Below, piece after piece: positions 1-12,020 of a stretch of DNA of 64,000 nt. The notes under the pieces are model-generated. The model saw only the letters and a list, made by a program, of their open reading frames with translations, was not told the origin of the DNA and did no database searches. Numbering within the stretch: the stretch's first letter is position 1; the number at the start of each line of letters is the position of its first letter. The translations under genes were made by a program, and so were the position numbers. The stretch is from Carya illinoinensis (Eukaryota; Streptophyta; Magnoliopsida; Fagales; Juglandaceae). The stretch covers positions 5,878,501-5,942,500 of the forward strand of contig NC_056765.1 in NCBI RefSeq assembly GCF_018687715.1. Direction: 5' to 3'.

Positions 1-2
1 TA

Positions 3-2405
3 ACTTTTGTTGATGATTATTCTCGTTGTGTGTGGGTGTATAAGATGAAGAATAAAGATGAAGTGCTGAAAATCTTCCTTGATTGGAAGAAAATGGTTGA
101 GACTCAGACCGGCAGGAAGATCAAGCGGCTCAGATCTGATAATGGAGGTGAGTACACTTCAGACCCCTTCATGGAAGTATGCCGGAGAGAGGGAATTGTC
201 AAACACTTCACGGTACGAGGTACACCGCAGCAGAAAGGTGTGGCAGAACGAATGAATCGTACTTTATTAGAGAAAGTGCGATATATGTTGCTGAATGCTG
301 GATTCAGTAAACAATTTTGGGCTGAAGCTGTGACCTATGCCTGTCACCTCATCAACCAACTACCCGCAGCTGCCAATGACGGAAAGACACCCATTGAAAT
401 GTAGAGAGGTAAATATGCTACTGATTATGACTTTTTACACATTTTTGGATGTCCTGCTTACTATCCTAGAGCCAAGAAAGCAAACTTTTTGGTCTTTAGT
501 ACCGGTGTAAAAGGGTATAGACTCTGGTGTGTAGAATCCAAAAAGGTAATCATCAGTAGAGATGTTACATTCAATGAATCTGAGATGCTTAAGTCACATA
601 AGCATAAAGATTCCAGTGAAGGCAGTAGTGATGGTGAAACATCAGATGATTCACAGAGTGTGAAGTTTATTTCAAAGAAGTTGGGAAAGCACGGACAAGA
701 TGAGGTTGATAATCCAGTCACAATACCTCCAAGTCAACTTGAGTCAATAGCAACCAACAGACTGAGACGAGAGAAACGTGTACCGACACGTTATGCAGAC
801 TATGTGACATATGCATTACCAGCTGAAGGGGGTGAGATCCCAACCACTTACAGAGAAGCCATACAGTCCAGTGAACAAGTTGAATGGACAAAGGCGATGA
901 ATGAAGAGATGCAGTCTCTTCACCAGAACCAGACTTGGGAGCTTGTGCCGCTTCCAAAAGGAAAGAAGACAATTGGTTGTAAGTGGATCTTCAATCAGAA
1001 AGATGATCAAGCTGCTAAAAATGGAGTGCGATACAAAACTAGGTTGGTAGCCAAGGGCTACGCTCAGACAGAGGGAATTGACTACAGTGAAGTATTCTCT
1101 CCTGTTGTGAAACATTCATCCATTCGGATATTGTTAGCTTTGGTTGCACAATATGATCTTGAGTTAGCACAATTCGATGTAAAGACAGCTTTCTTACATG
1201 GTGATCTGGAAGAAGAGATTTATCTATCTCAACCAGAAGGATTCAAAGAAGCTGGCAAAGAAATTTGGGTATGTAGCATGAAGAAGTCTCTCTATGGCTT
1301 GAAGCAGTCACCTCGGCAATGGTACAAGTGTTTCGACCGCTTTATGTTGGATCTGAAATACACTCGTTGCCAATACGATCATTGTGTATATTTCAGAAAA
1401 CTTGCAAATGGATCTTTCATTTATTTGCTTTTATATGTAGATGATATGTTAATTGCATGTAAAAGCAAGGGAGAGATAGATCGCTTTAAAACTCAGTTAA
1501 GTAATGAGTTTGAAATGAAAGATCTAGGAGAAGCACGAAGAATACTAGGGATGGAGATCAGCAGAGATAGGGTGAAAGGTACAGTTCACCTTACTCAGAA
1601 GCAGTATCTAAAGAGAATACTGCAACGATTCAACATCGACTCGAAGACGAAGCCGGTGAGTACTCCTATGGCCCCATATTTCAAACTCAGTGCATTGTAG
1701 TCTCCTAAAACCGATGAAGAGCGGGACTACATGAAGAATGTCCCATATGCAAGTGTTGTTGGAAGCTTAATGTATGCCATGGTGTGTACACGACCTGATA
1801 TCTCCCAGGCCGTTAGCTTAGTTAGTCACTATATGCATAATCCTGGAAAGGTTCATTGGCATGCGGCTAAGTGGATTTTACGGTATATTTCAAAGACCGT
1901 AGATGTTGGTATGAGGTTCGAGAAGAGTGAAGATAGTCTAGTAACTGGATATGTTGACTCAGACTATGCAGGTGATCTTGACAAACGCCGATCGACAACT
2001 GGTTATGTGTTCACTATGGCTGGAGGACCAGTTAGTTGGCGATCAACTTTGCAGTTAACAATTGCACTATCATCAACTGAGGCTGAATACATGGCCGTAA
2101 CAGAAGCCGTGAAAGAAGCTATTTGGTTACAGGCATTGGTAACATATTTGGGCTTTGAGCAGCAAGAGGTTACCATTTACTGTGACAGTCAGAGTGCAAT
2201 TCATTTAGCCAAGAATCAAGTATATCACTCTCGAACAAAACATATAGATGTCCAATTTCACTTTGTACGTGAAATATTAGAAGAGGATGACATCAAACTT
2301 CAGAAGATTGGCACTGAAGATAATCTAGCAGATATGTTGACGAAAGTCGTCACAGGGATTAAGTTCCAACACTATTTGGACTTGATCAGTATTGAACACT
2401 GCTGA
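3..2405 (+). pseudogene. copia polyprotein fragment: integrase, RT, RNase H
   Basis: One reading frame runs from base 3 to the TGA at 2,403-2,405, broken only by TAG codons at 402-404 and 1,698-1,700, so it is a lightly damaged pol. The integrase core shows FVDDYS, then DNGGEYTS and GVAERMNRTL, the D and E of the DDE triad. The RT shows FDVKTAFLHGDLEEEIY, SLYGLKQSPRQWYK and LLYVDDML, the catalytic YVDD box. RNase H shows DSDYAGDLDKRRSTTGYVF, STEAEYMA, CDSQSAIHLAKN and SRTKHIDVQFHF. The first stop falls where copia integrases normally have a Trp (MEMW). The second falls in the RT-RNase H linker, where CAG to TAG is the simplest change. The N-terminal half is missing because of the window edge. 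Confidence 0.9.
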
Positions 2406-2535
2406 GCACCCTAGGGTGCATTGGAGCGCATTCAACAATGGAAGTCTCTCATGTCAAAGGATGGGGTGCATTCATTTGAAGAATGAATCAGTTTGTAAGC
2501 ATCTTGGTATGGCACACTTGGGTGGAGGGGGTGAT

Positions 2536-2972
2536 TGTTGAAATCAACCCAAGTGTGAAATGGGTTTGGGTTTGCAGCCACCCACCCCATGCTCACCAAC
2601 CGTCCACCAATCCACTCACCTCCAGAGGCGCTTCTGGTCAAGAGGAGTGGGTGTGTGCCCCCCCATTGCTCTCCTATAAAAGGAGAGCTCTGCTAGTGTA
2701 ATTGAGGCAGTGGGTGAAGAGAGAAAGAGGGACGTGAGAGAGAGAAATAGAATTTTGTAGAGTGTTTTGTAAATCTCGTACAAATTCTATTAAAGAGGCT
2801 CTAGTGGACGTAAGCAATTTGCTAAACCACTTTAAAATTGTCTTGTGTGATTTTTGGATAGGCCGGAGGCACAACACCTTCAAACAAATGTGCCGCGCCT
2901 TCTCTCTTCCTATCATTTCCGTAAGCCTTTCTTCATTCCATTATGTTCCACTAATCATCTCCCGTACCATCA
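2536..2972 (+). repeat. 3' LTR of copia element 1
   Basis: The LTR begins with TGTTG directly after a GGTGGAGGGGGTGAT polypurine tract and ends at about CCATCA (2,967-2,972). A TATA box (CTATAAAAGG, about 2,674-2,683) lies in its middle, followed by a purine-rich leader with GAGAGAAAG. The right boundary is uncertain by a few bases because the partner LTR is outside the window. Confidence 0.7.
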
Positions 2973-4180
2973 AATTTGGCTAGTGTATAATCCCTGCCTG
3001 TTTGCCAAGAATGCCAAGCCTAGACCAGTTCTCCCACCAAAACAGAATTTGTGCTTCATTTATATGCCAACCTGATTGCTCCATGAAAACCAAAAAATAG
3101 GATGAGATTGACTTCCATAAAGGAGAGGACTTCCACTGAGCCACTTCTTTAAAAGGATGATGTTTTTTGCAATACTTTTCCCTCACGAATTTTGCCCATA
3201 AATAGTTACCATATAATGCGTTCCAAGCTAATTTCATTTGGATAGCCTTCTGCACCTCCATTAAGTCACGAATGCCTAGCCCTCTCTCTTGTGTTGGTTT
3301 AGTGACTTTTTGCCAAGACACCCAATGCTTTTTACGATGCTATTCCATGCCCCTGTAAAGAAAACTAGCGAAGATAGAATTAAGTTTTCTAATAACCATC
3401 TTTGGAACATCCATAACTGACATAAGAAGGATAGGTAAACTAGACAGCACATGTCGAAGCATTACAATACGTCCCCCAGCTGTTAGAAGAATCCCTTTCC
3501 AACCATCAAGCTTTGTCCGAACTTTATTAACAATATGCCCAAATCAGCGCACTCCAATCATGGATGAAGCTATAGGAATACCCAGATATGTACAAGGAAA
3601 ATTCCCAAGCCCATATCCGGTGATCCTTTGTAACCATTTCTACCTCACATATGAAATACGATTGGAGCAATAAATGGCAGATTTATCTGTATTCACCTTT
3701 TGTCCCGACCACATAGAATAAGTAGCAATAACATCCATGAGCCTTTTTACTGATTTTGATCCCCATTTAAAAAGAACACAACATCATTAGCATAAAGCAA
3801 ATGGGATACCTGCGTTCTCACTATAGGAATTAAGAGTGGTTTGATTTTCTGATGGTCTACTGCCTGCTTTACCAACCTTGTGAGCACTTCCTCTACTAGA
3901 ATAAAAAAGTATGGTGAAAGAGGATCGATCCCCTGCCGAATACCTCTGGATGATTGAAAGAACCCTCAATATGTTCCATTAAGCATCACTGAGAAATTAC
4001 AATTCTGCATGCAATTTTTAGAAGAGTAATAAACTGATCTGAAAAACCATAAGCATGTAAGGCCTCCCATAGAAAATTCCATTCCAACCTATCATATGCC
4101 TTCATCATATCCAATTTCAGCATTACATTTCCTCCCCTAGTCTTTCTATTTAAATTACGCAATAATTCTTGAGAAAAGCC
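2973..4180 (-). pseudogene. LINE (L1-type) RT C-terminal half, fragment
   Basis: Read on the minus strand from 4,180 leftwards, this encodes the middle and end of a plant LINE reverse transcriptase. It starts with a stretch like FSQELLRNLNRKTRGGN, then MLKLDMMKAYDRLEWNF (motif A), then QGIDPLSPYFF (QGDPLSP with D changed to I-D order) and a decayed YADD region (YANDVV). The 2,980-3,321 block encodes the region after RT (GLGIRDLMEVQKAIQMKLAW, FWWENWS). Frameshifts and stops are frequent. At its right end it joins directly to the RT of a minus-strand copia (KGYHQQPGVG). The left end is cut by the LTR of copia element 1. It may belong with the LINE 5' half at 12,021-14,760. Confidence 0.85.
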
Positions 4181-6377
4181 AACACCAGGTTGTTGGTGAT
4201 ATCCCTTGTCAACAAAACGTGCTTTGCATCATTCAAGTGTCCCATTAGCCCGATGTTTGGTTTTGAGAATTCATTTAGATCCCAAAATGTTGAACTGAGG
4301 AGAGGATGGAATGAGATCCCAGGTATGATTGGAGAGAAGGGCTTGGAACTCTTGGTTCATGGTTGTGCGCCATTCGAGATGCTTGGCGGCTTCAAAAAAT
4401 GAGGAAGGTTCCTCTGGTATTGAAGGAGAGAGCGCAGTTGTGAGGGAAGTAGTGGGTTTCGGTGGAGGCTAGGGTATAGTTCCATTGGTGAGAATACGAG
4501 GTCGATGGATGTTGGCTCGAGATCGGGTTGTCATAGGATGAATGGGTGGTGGAGGAGTAGGAGTAGACGAAGAAGTGGGAGACGACAAGCTATCTGTGTT
4601 GGGGGAAGTTTGTCGAAGAGAAGACAAAGAAGGGGATGTAAGTGAAGCCCTAGGTGTGATAGTGGATGGGCTTATGGGTGAATGGGGACATGGGTTGGAG
4701 TCAAGTGGGCCAGTAGAATTAGTGGACGAGACTAAAGAAAGAGGAATGTAACAAGGGGGAGACGAAGGAGGATAAGAAGTAGCGTTGGGCTTTCGGTCAA
4801 AAGGAAAGAGAGATTCGTTAAAGATGACATCTCTTGAGTTCGGCCCATTGGTAGATGAAGACAGAGATACCCTTTATGATTTGGGCTATATCCCATGAAG
4901 ACACAAGATAAGGACCTATAGTCTAGTTTATGTTTGGCGTTAAATACTCCCATTTTGAGGATGAGAATGAGGACACGTAATGTGATGGGTAGTGCTGAAT
5001 TGTTGAAAAATTAAATAGAAAGGACGAGATTCCCCACCCCAATCGGATTGCACGGAAATGACTTTTGTAGAGAAAGTATTATGTACAAAGCGTAAAAAGG
5101 CCAAAATTAAAGAAGAGACATTGGATTTGGACTGCATTGGAAATAACCAGAGATATTTAGTAAAATTATCTAAAATGGAAAGGTAATAACGATTGCCATT
5201 AGTGGATAATACTAGGGCCGGACCCCATACATCAAGAAACAACAAAGTAAAAGGTTTATTGGACTGGGAAGGAGAACTAGGATAAGGCAAGGCATGGGCC
5301 TTGGCCTGATTACAGGCTGAGCAATGAGAGAGACTGGTGGATGGCAGGTTGAAGTGACGAAGGGTAAAAGCAATGATTCTAGAAGATGGATGTGCCATGC
5401 GAAGGTGCCAAAGGTAAGGGGAGGTCCGAACACCAATGTGAGCCTAAGGAGAGGGAGTTGATGAAGTGGTGGTCGCAGCGGCAGGAAGAACATACAACCC
5501 GTCTTCAATAGCCCCCTGAAGTAGAATAGCCAGGGAATGCGAATCTTTCACAAATAAATAATTTTGGTGAAACTAAAAAAAGACGCTATTATCTTGACAA
5601 AACTATCGAACAGAAAGAAGATTATGACAAATGGAAGGAACATGAAGTAAATTGTGTAAGAGAAAATTGCCAGAAGGGGTGTTGAGGTGAGCCGAGCCTT
5701 GATGTTGAATTGGGAGGGTAATGCCATCTCCAATACTCACTGTGTCAGATCCTTGATAAGGCATAGAATCAAGATTGAGGTTAGAAAAATTAGAGGTGAA
5801 ATGATGGGTTGCAGCCGTATCGGGGAACCAAGCCGAAGCTAGAGCAGGTGAAGCAGGTAACGCAGTAAAATTGGCCGCCAAAGAGGACAGAGTAGGTGTG
5901 TTATAAGCATGATCAAACCAATGGTAACAGGAAGTAGTTGAGTGGCCTGGCTTGTGACACACTTGACAAACTGGAGAGAGAGCGATTTGTGAAATAATTG
6001 GAAGGAGCTCGAGAGCCACCTAGGCCACGGCCACAACGTCCACCACGAGAGGGACCTTGACCACGATTTACTGAAGGGGTGGAAGGGGGACGAACTGAAG
6101 TATTGTGAGCTGCAAGATTTGTTCCAGAAAATAGGGATTGAACTGCGTGAGAAAGATGGGATTCATGATTGAAAAGGTAACTGTATAGTTGGTGGGGAGA
6201 AAGGGAGTCTGGTCTGGTGGTAAGGGAGGTGACAAGGGACTCATAATCAGTTCTAAGTTCGGCTAAGAGAAATACAGAAAACTCTTGGTCAGTTAATGGG
6301 TGATCAGCGGCCCCAAGAGTGGATGCAAGATTCTTGGCCTTTTTGAAATATTCAAAGATGGACTCAGATCCCTTTTT
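4173..6377 (-). pseudogene. minus-strand copia (element 2) pol and gag remainder
   Basis: Reading right to left are the remainder of gag (IFEYFKKAKNLAS...), a CCHC zinc knuckle (CQVCHKPGHSTTSC), the protease (WFPDTAATHHFTS, with DTA in place of DSG/DSA), the GAG-pre-integrase and the integrase (LLFLDVWGPA, LDNFTKYLWLFP, SDWGGES). The start of RT (NQEFQALLSNHTWDLIP, KARFVDKGYHQQPG) follows, where it ends abruptly at the LINE junction near 4,173-4,180. Several frameshifts and stops are present. The gag start lies at 11,559-11,956, because copia element 3 (6,378-11,553) split this element. Catalytic RT, RNase H and the 3' LTR are absent. The structure resembles the Ale/Retrofit group, which is an inference. 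Confidence 0.85.
6373..6377. repeat. target-site duplication of copia element 3 (left)
   Basis: TTTTT immediately precedes the LTR start at 6,378 and the same TTTTT follows the right LTR at 11,554-11,558. Joining the two flanks restores the host gag reading frame (about MHSQFQLATLKK then GSESIFEYFK), which supports these as the true insertion ends. Confidence 0.85.
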
Positions 6378-6911
6378 TGTAGCGGTAAAGCCACTTTTAT
6401 GGACTTTTATGGGTAAAAAATGGTGGCTAGTTGAGCTTGCATTCACATTTGCTTCCGCCATCTTCCACTTGCTTCCGCTATCTTCTTTATGGGTCAAAAA
6501 TGGTGGCTAGTTGACAACCTACATCAAGCTTGCGTTCACATTTGCTTCCACCATCTTCCACTTGCTTCCGCTATCTTCCACCTCTTTTAGCTCCTATAAA
6601 TACATGTTTTTGCTTTTGGAAACCTATCCCATTTTGAAAGAAAAATTTAAAGAAAGCGAGAGAGTTTTAGAGAGAAAAATAGTGAGGTTTCTCCTATATA
6701 TTGTCTCTCCTTTTATAAGAAAGAGTGAGTTTTCTCCTTTTATAAGAGATGGTATTGTCAATTGTGCTCTCCTTATTCAAGAGAGAAATTCTTGTAATCC
6801 TTTTGCTATAAGTGAAATTCTTTTACAATTGGAATTCCTTATTATTTCTTTTATTCTTTCTCATTTTCACTTCAGTTGTAATTGTATGCCTCGTACCACA
6901 AGCGCCTAACA
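6378..6911 (+). repeat. 5' LTR of copia element 3
   Basis: This 534-bp LTR begins TGTAGCGGTAAAG and ends CGCCTAACA. It carries a TATA box (TATAAATA at 6,595-6,602). Upstream of it are several copies of a CTTCCGCCATCTTCCACTTG-like motif, a probable U3 enhancer-type repeat. Confidence 0.95.
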
Positions 6912-6912
6912 G

Positions 6913-6924
6913 TGGTATCAGAGC
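6913..6924 (+). promoter_or_regulatory. primer binding site (initiator Met tRNA type)
   Basis: TGGTATCAGAGC lies one base after the 5' LTR. This is the usual plant copia primer site, complementary to the 3' part of initiator methionine tRNA. Confidence 0.9.
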
Positions 6925-6991
6925 ATCAGGTTTATAGTCGGTTTTCGTGCTACAGTTAGATCCAGTTAGTGGAAAGGAGGCATCTTCAATA

Positions 6992-9900
6992 ATGGCGACG
7001 AAGTACGAAATAGAGAAGTTCAATGGGAGTAATTTCTCATTGTGGAAAATGAGAATAAAAGCAATTTTGAGGAAAGATAATTGCTTGACGGCAATTGGAG
7101 ATAGGCCCGATGAAATCACTGACGATGGCAAGTGGAACGAGATGGATGGCAATGCTATTGCTAATCTGCACCTAGCACTAGCTGATGGAGTATTGTCAAG
7201 TGTGGCAGAGAAAAAGACAGCAAAAGAGATATGGGATACTCTGACAAAATTGTACGAGGCCAAATCACTACACAACAAAATTTTCTTGAGAAGAAAACTC
7301 TACACCCTTCGGATGATGGAGTCAACTATGGTGACAGACCATATCAACACCCTCAACACTTTATTTTCACAGCTCACAGCAATGGGGCATAACATAGAGA
7401 CGGGTGAACGTGCTGAAATTCTACTTCAAAGTCTACCTGATTCGTATGATCAACTCATCATCAACTTAACCAACAACATTGAAGTTCTAGTCTTCGATGA
7501 TATTGCAGCTGCAGTTCTTGAAGAAGAAAGTCGGCGCAAAAGCAAAGAAGATAGACCAGAAGGTTCACAGCAAGCCGAAGCTTTGGTAATGACGAGAGGA
7601 AGATCAACGGAACGTGGCCCCAGTGGGAGTCAAAATCAGAGTAGATCAAAATCCAGAAGTAAAAAGAATGTCAAGTGTCATCACTGTGGCAAGAAATAGC
7701 ACTACAAAAGGGAGTGTTGGCATCTCAAGAAGAACGAAGAAGCCAAAGGAAAAGGCCCTGAGTTGTCAAAAGCTCAGGGTTGTGTAGCAAGCACCTCAGA
7801 TGATGGTGAAATTTTATACAGTGAGGCAACAACAGTTACTGAAGGTAGAAGAAGATTCGCTGATGTCTGGCTTATTGACTCAGGAGCAACATGGCATATG
7901 ACTCCCCGGAGAGAATGGTTCCATCAATATGAACCTATCTCAGGAGGATCTGTGTTCATGGGAGACGATCATGCCTTGGAGAATGCTGGTATTGGTACCA
8001 TCAAATTGAAGATGTGTGACGGTACAGTTCGCACCATTCAGGAGGTATGACATGTGAAAGGCCTGAAGAAAAATCTATTGTCTTTAGGACAATTAGATAA
8101 TAGTGGGTGTAAAACCCATATTCAAGATGGGATCATGAAAATAGTTAAAGGCGCGCTTGTAATGATGAAAGAGGAAAAGATAGCTGCAAATTTGTACATG
8201 CTTAAAGGAGAAACACAACAAGAAGGAGAAGCATCCACTGCGTTGGCAAGTTCGGCAGAAGAATTAACAATGATGTGGCACCGTAAGCTTGGCCACATGT
8301 CGGAACGAGGTTTGAAGATTCTTGCTGAACAAAAGCTTCTTCCAGGGCTCAAAAAGGTTTCATTACCCTTTTGTGAGCATTGTGTTACTAGTAAACAGCA
8401 CAGATTGAAATTCAGTAGTTCCTCTGCTAGAAGTAAAGTTATCTTAGAACTAATCCATTCTGATGTTTGGCAAGCACCAGTTTTGTCCCTAGGAGGAGCA
8501 AAATACTTTGTGTCATTTATTGACGATTACTCCAAGAGATGTTGGGTGTATCCAATAAAAAATAAAGCAGATGTATTTCCAGTTTTCAAAATATTCAAAG
8601 CGCGGGTTGAGCTTGAATCTAAAAAGAAGATCAAGTGTTTAAGGACAGACAATGGAGGAGAATATACTGGTATTGAATTTGATAGTTTCTGTCAACAAGA
8701 AGGTATCAAAAGGCAGCTCATGGTGGCATACACTCTAAAACAAAATGGAGTAGCAGAGCGGATGAACAGAACCTTGTCAGAACGAACAAGAGCGATGTTG
8801 AGAACTGCAGGAATGACCAAGTCATTTTGGGCAGAAGCAGTCAAGACTGCCTGTTATGTGATCAATCGGTCACCATCAACCGCAATTGATCTGAAAACGC
8901 CGATGGAGATGTGGACTGATAAGCCAGCTGATTATTCTCACTTACATACATTTGGAAGTCCAGTTTATGTTATGTACAACACCCAAGAAATATCAAAACT
9001 AGATCCAAAATCTAGAAAATGTATTTTCTTAGGGTATGCTGATGGAGTCAAGGGGTATCGTCTGTGGGATCCCACTGCCCGCAAGGTGCTAATCAGCAGG
9101 GATGTTGTATTTGTAGAAGATAAGGTACAAGAAAAAGAAAATGATAGCGCTTCAAAAGAGAAACCAAAGACTACTACAGTTCAAATTGAAGAAAGACAAG
9201 AATTAGAAGTTCCAGATTCTTCTGAAGCAATATCAGAGCACGAAATACAAGAACAAGCTGAGTGTGCAATTCCACAAGTTCGACGGTCAACTCGGGAGAG
9301 AAGAAAACCAACTTGGCACTCAGAGTACATCATGGAGGGAAATGTCGCATACTGTCTACTAACAGAAAATGGAGAACCGTCAAATTTTCATGAGGCTACA
9401 AATAGCCAAGAAGCTTCTCTGTGGATGGTTGCAATGCAAGAAGAAATTGAAGCTCTCCATAAAAACAAAACATGGGATCTTGTACCACTACCACAAGGAA
9501 GAAAGGTCATCGGAAACAAATGGGTTTACAAGATCAAACGAAATGGCAATGATCAAGTGGAGCGGTATCGTGCTAGATTGGTGGTGAAAGGATTCGCTCA
9601 GAAAGAAGGCATAGACTTCAACGAAATATTCTCTCCTGTTGTTCGACTCTCAACGGTTCGAGCAGTCCTTGCGATGTGTGCTACATTTGACTTGTACTTA
9701 GAACAACTGGACGTGAAAACTGCATTTCTTCATGGAGAAATTGAAGAAGAAATTTACATGCTCCAACCAGAAGGTTTTGAAGAAAAAGAAAAAGAGAACT
9801 TGGTTTGCAGGTTGAACAAATCTCTATACGGTCTCAAACAGGCACCGAGATGTTGGTATAAGAGATTTGATTCCTTTATCATGAGTCTTGGATACAACAA

Positions 9901-10933
9901 ACATAGTTCAGATCCTTGTGTTTACTACAAGAGATTTGGTGATGGTAATTTCATTATTCTGTTGTTGTATGTTGACGACATGTTGGTAGCAGGCCCCAAC
10001 AAAGATCGTATTACAGAATTAAAGGCACAGTTGGCTAGGGAGTTTGAAATGAAGGACTTGGGACCAGCAAACAAGATTCTAGGGATGCAAATTTACCAAG
10101 ACAGAAATAATAGGAAGATATGGCTTTCTCAGAAAAATTATTTGAAGAAAATCTTGCGACGCTTCAACATGCAAGATTGTAAGCCAATTTCTACCCCTCT
10201 TCCTATTAATTTCAAGTTATCCTCAAGTATGAGTCCTAGCAATGAAGCAGAGAGGATGGAAATGTCTCGAGTACCGTATGCATTAGCAGTGGGTAGCTTA
10301 ATGTTCGCTATGGTTTGTACAAGACCAGACATTGCACAGTCAGTGGGAGTGGTTAGTCGATACATGGCGAATCCTGGTAAAGAGCATTGGAGTGCTGTAA
10401 AGAGGATCCTGAGATATGTCAAGGGTACCTCAAATGTCGCATTATGTTATGAAGGATCAGACTTTACTGTCAGAGGCTATATTGATTCAGATTATGCAGG
10501 TGATCTTGACAAGAGCAAGTCCACCTCAGGTTATGTGTTTACTCTTGCTGGAGAAGCTGTAAGCTGGGTTTCAAAATTGCAGTCTATCGTGGCTACTTCT
10601 ACAACGGAGGCAGAATATGTCGCAGTTACACAAGCTAGCAAAGAGGCAATATGGTTGCAAATGCTACTGGAAGAGCTCGGACACATACAAGAGAAGGTTG
10701 ATTTATTTTGTGATAGTCAGAGCGCTTTGCATTTGGCAAAGAATCCAGCATTTCATTCAAGGACAAAGCACATACGAGTTCAGTATCACTTCGTTCGTGA
10801 GAAGGTGGAAGAATGAAGTGTGGATATACAAAAAATCCATACAAAAGACAACCTAGCAGATATATTAACAAAGCCAATTAATAATGACAAGTTTATCTGG
10901 TGTCGATCCTCCTTAGGCCTAGCAGATATGTAA
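6992..10933 (+). pseudogene. copia gag-pol polyprotein with three in-frame stops
   Basis: A single frame runs from the ATG at 6,992 (MATKYEIEKFNGSNFSLWKM) to TAA at 10,931-10,933, about 1,313 codons, the normal copia polyprotein length. Only three nonsense codons interrupt it: TAG 7,697-7,699 inside the gag zinc knuckle (CHHCGKK*HYKREC), TGA 8,048-8,050 just after the protease (likely CGA to TGA) and TGA 10,814-10,816 near the end of RNase H. Domains are gag (UBN2-like, residues about 1-220), protease (WLIDSGATWHMTP), integrase zinc finger and core (HRKLGHMSERG, FCEHC, FIDDYSKRCW, TDNGGEYTG, GVAERMNRTL), RT (DVKTAFLHGEIEEEIY, SLYGLKQAPRCW, LLYVDDMLVAG) and RNase H (DSDYAGDLDKSKS, TEAEYVAV, CDSQSALHLAKN). 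Catalytic residues appear intact, so the copy is a very recently disabled element. Confidence 0.95.
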
Positions 10934-10999
10934 GCGGCATAGAGATGGAAAGTGTAGAAAAGATAGAAGGATTACAAAAGTGACTTTAAGTGGGAGATA

Positions 11000-11553
11000 T
11001 ATAGCGGTAAAGCCACTTTTATGGACTTTTATGGGTCAAAAATGGTGGCTAGTTGAGTTTGCATTCACATTTGCTTCCGCCATCTTCCACTTGCTTCCGC
11101 CATCTTCCACTTGCTTCCGCTATCTTATTTATGGGTAAAAAATGGTGGCTAGTTGACAACCTACATCAAGCTTGCGTTCACATTTGCTTCTGCCATCTTC
11201 CACTTGCTTTCGCCATCTTCCACCTCTTTTAGCTCCTATAAATACATGTTTTTGCTTTTGGAAACCTACCCCATTTTGAAAGAAAAATTTAAAGAAAGAG
11301 AGAGAGTTTTAGAGAGAAAAATAGTGAGGTTTCTCCTATATATTGTCTCTACTTTTATAAGAAAGAGTGAGTTTTCTCCTTTTATAAGAGAGGGTATTGT
11401 CAATTGTGCTCTCCTTATTCAAGAGAGAAATTATTGTAATCTTTTTGCTATAAGTAAAATTTTTCTACAATTGGAGTTCCTTATTATTTCTTTTATTCTT
11501 TCTCATTTCCACTTCAGTTGTAATTGTATGCCTCGTACCACAAGCGCCTAACA
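11000..11553 (+). repeat. 3' LTR of copia element 3
   Basis: This 554-bp LTR begins TATAGCGG (the terminal TG has mutated to TA) and ends CGCCTAACA. A TATA box lies at 11,237-11,244. It is 20 bp longer than the 5' LTR because one CATCTTCCACTTGCTTCCGC unit is duplicated. TTTTT follows at 11,554-11,558. Confidence 0.95.
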
Positions 11554-11558
11554 TTTTT

Positions 11559-12020
11559 AAGAGTGGCAAGTTGGAATTGAGAATGCATAACATGGGCGAT
11601 TGGGCGGTAGACTGGGCACTGAATAAGTTTTGTAAGGTGGTCCAGATGTCATGCGATGTTTGGCAATCCAAAACCTATGACAAAACAGAGTCAGACAAGG
11701 AAGAGTTAATGGCCGAAATGAGCAATTGATCTTGCAGTACCCACTGAGTATGAGCGGGATTAATGTTGCCATCAATAGGTAAAGAACCATCAACATGGCC
11801 AAAGAGTTGATGGCTCTTTAGAAATGGGACTATCTGGGCTTTCCATAAAAGGCAATTGTCAATGTTAAGCTTGACTGTGTGTAAATGAGAGGCTGAGATA
11901 ATGATGAAGGAGGTGGTGGTGGTGGTGGGAGGGTTGGTTTTGTCGGGAGAAGCCATGGAATCAGACGTGAGTCAACCTGGCTCTTGATACCAAATTCTAG
12001 AATATTACATGCTGATTGTT
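11559..12020 (-). pseudogene. minus-strand copia (element 2): gag start, PBS and LTR stub
   Basis: The gag starts at the ATG at 11,956 on the minus strand (MASPDKTNPPTTTTT, then LNIDNCLLWKAQIVPFLKSH, typical of the copia gag N-terminus). It continues through LDCQTSHDIWTTLQNLFSA to the point where copia element 3 inserted. A primer binding site, TGGTATCAAGAGCC, lies on the minus strand at 11,979-11,992. Beyond it only a stub of the 5' LTR seems present before LINE sequence starts near 12,021-12,045. With the piece at 4,173-6,377 this forms one element, truncated at both ends. Confidence 0.85.

Larger units (their letters stand above)
1..2972 (+). mobile_element. Ty1/copia retrotransposon, 3' part (element 1)
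   Basis: The window opens inside the integrase core of a copia element, so its 5' LTR, gag and protease lie outside. Visible in order are the integrase core, a linker, reverse transcriptase, RNase H, a purine-rich tract at about 2,521-2,534 and a 3' LTR from 2,536. The sequence right of the LTR is a minus-strand LINE, so this element inserted into that LINE. A 5-bp TSD cannot be confirmed because the left end is outside. The polyprotein resembles the Tork/TNT1-type copia lineage; that assignment is inferred from general similarity. Confidence 0.9.
6378..11553 (+). mobile_element. Nearly complete Ty1/copia retrotransposon (element 3)
   Basis: This 5,176-bp element has both LTRs, a Met-type primer binding site (TGGTATCAGAGC at 6,913-6,924), a single-frame polyprotein and a polypurine tract (AAGTGGGAGATA, 10,988-10,999). 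It is flanked by TTTTT on both sides. The two LTRs differ by about 20 substitutions by hand count plus one 20-bp tandem duplication in the right LTR, so insertion is fairly recent but not brand new. It interrupts the gag of the minus-strand copia element 2. The polyprotein is of the Tork/TNT1-like type. Confidence 0.97.

Noticed and set aside
461..1115. Minus-strand open frames over the copia pol
   Set aside because: Shadow frames of a well-supported plus-strand polyprotein.
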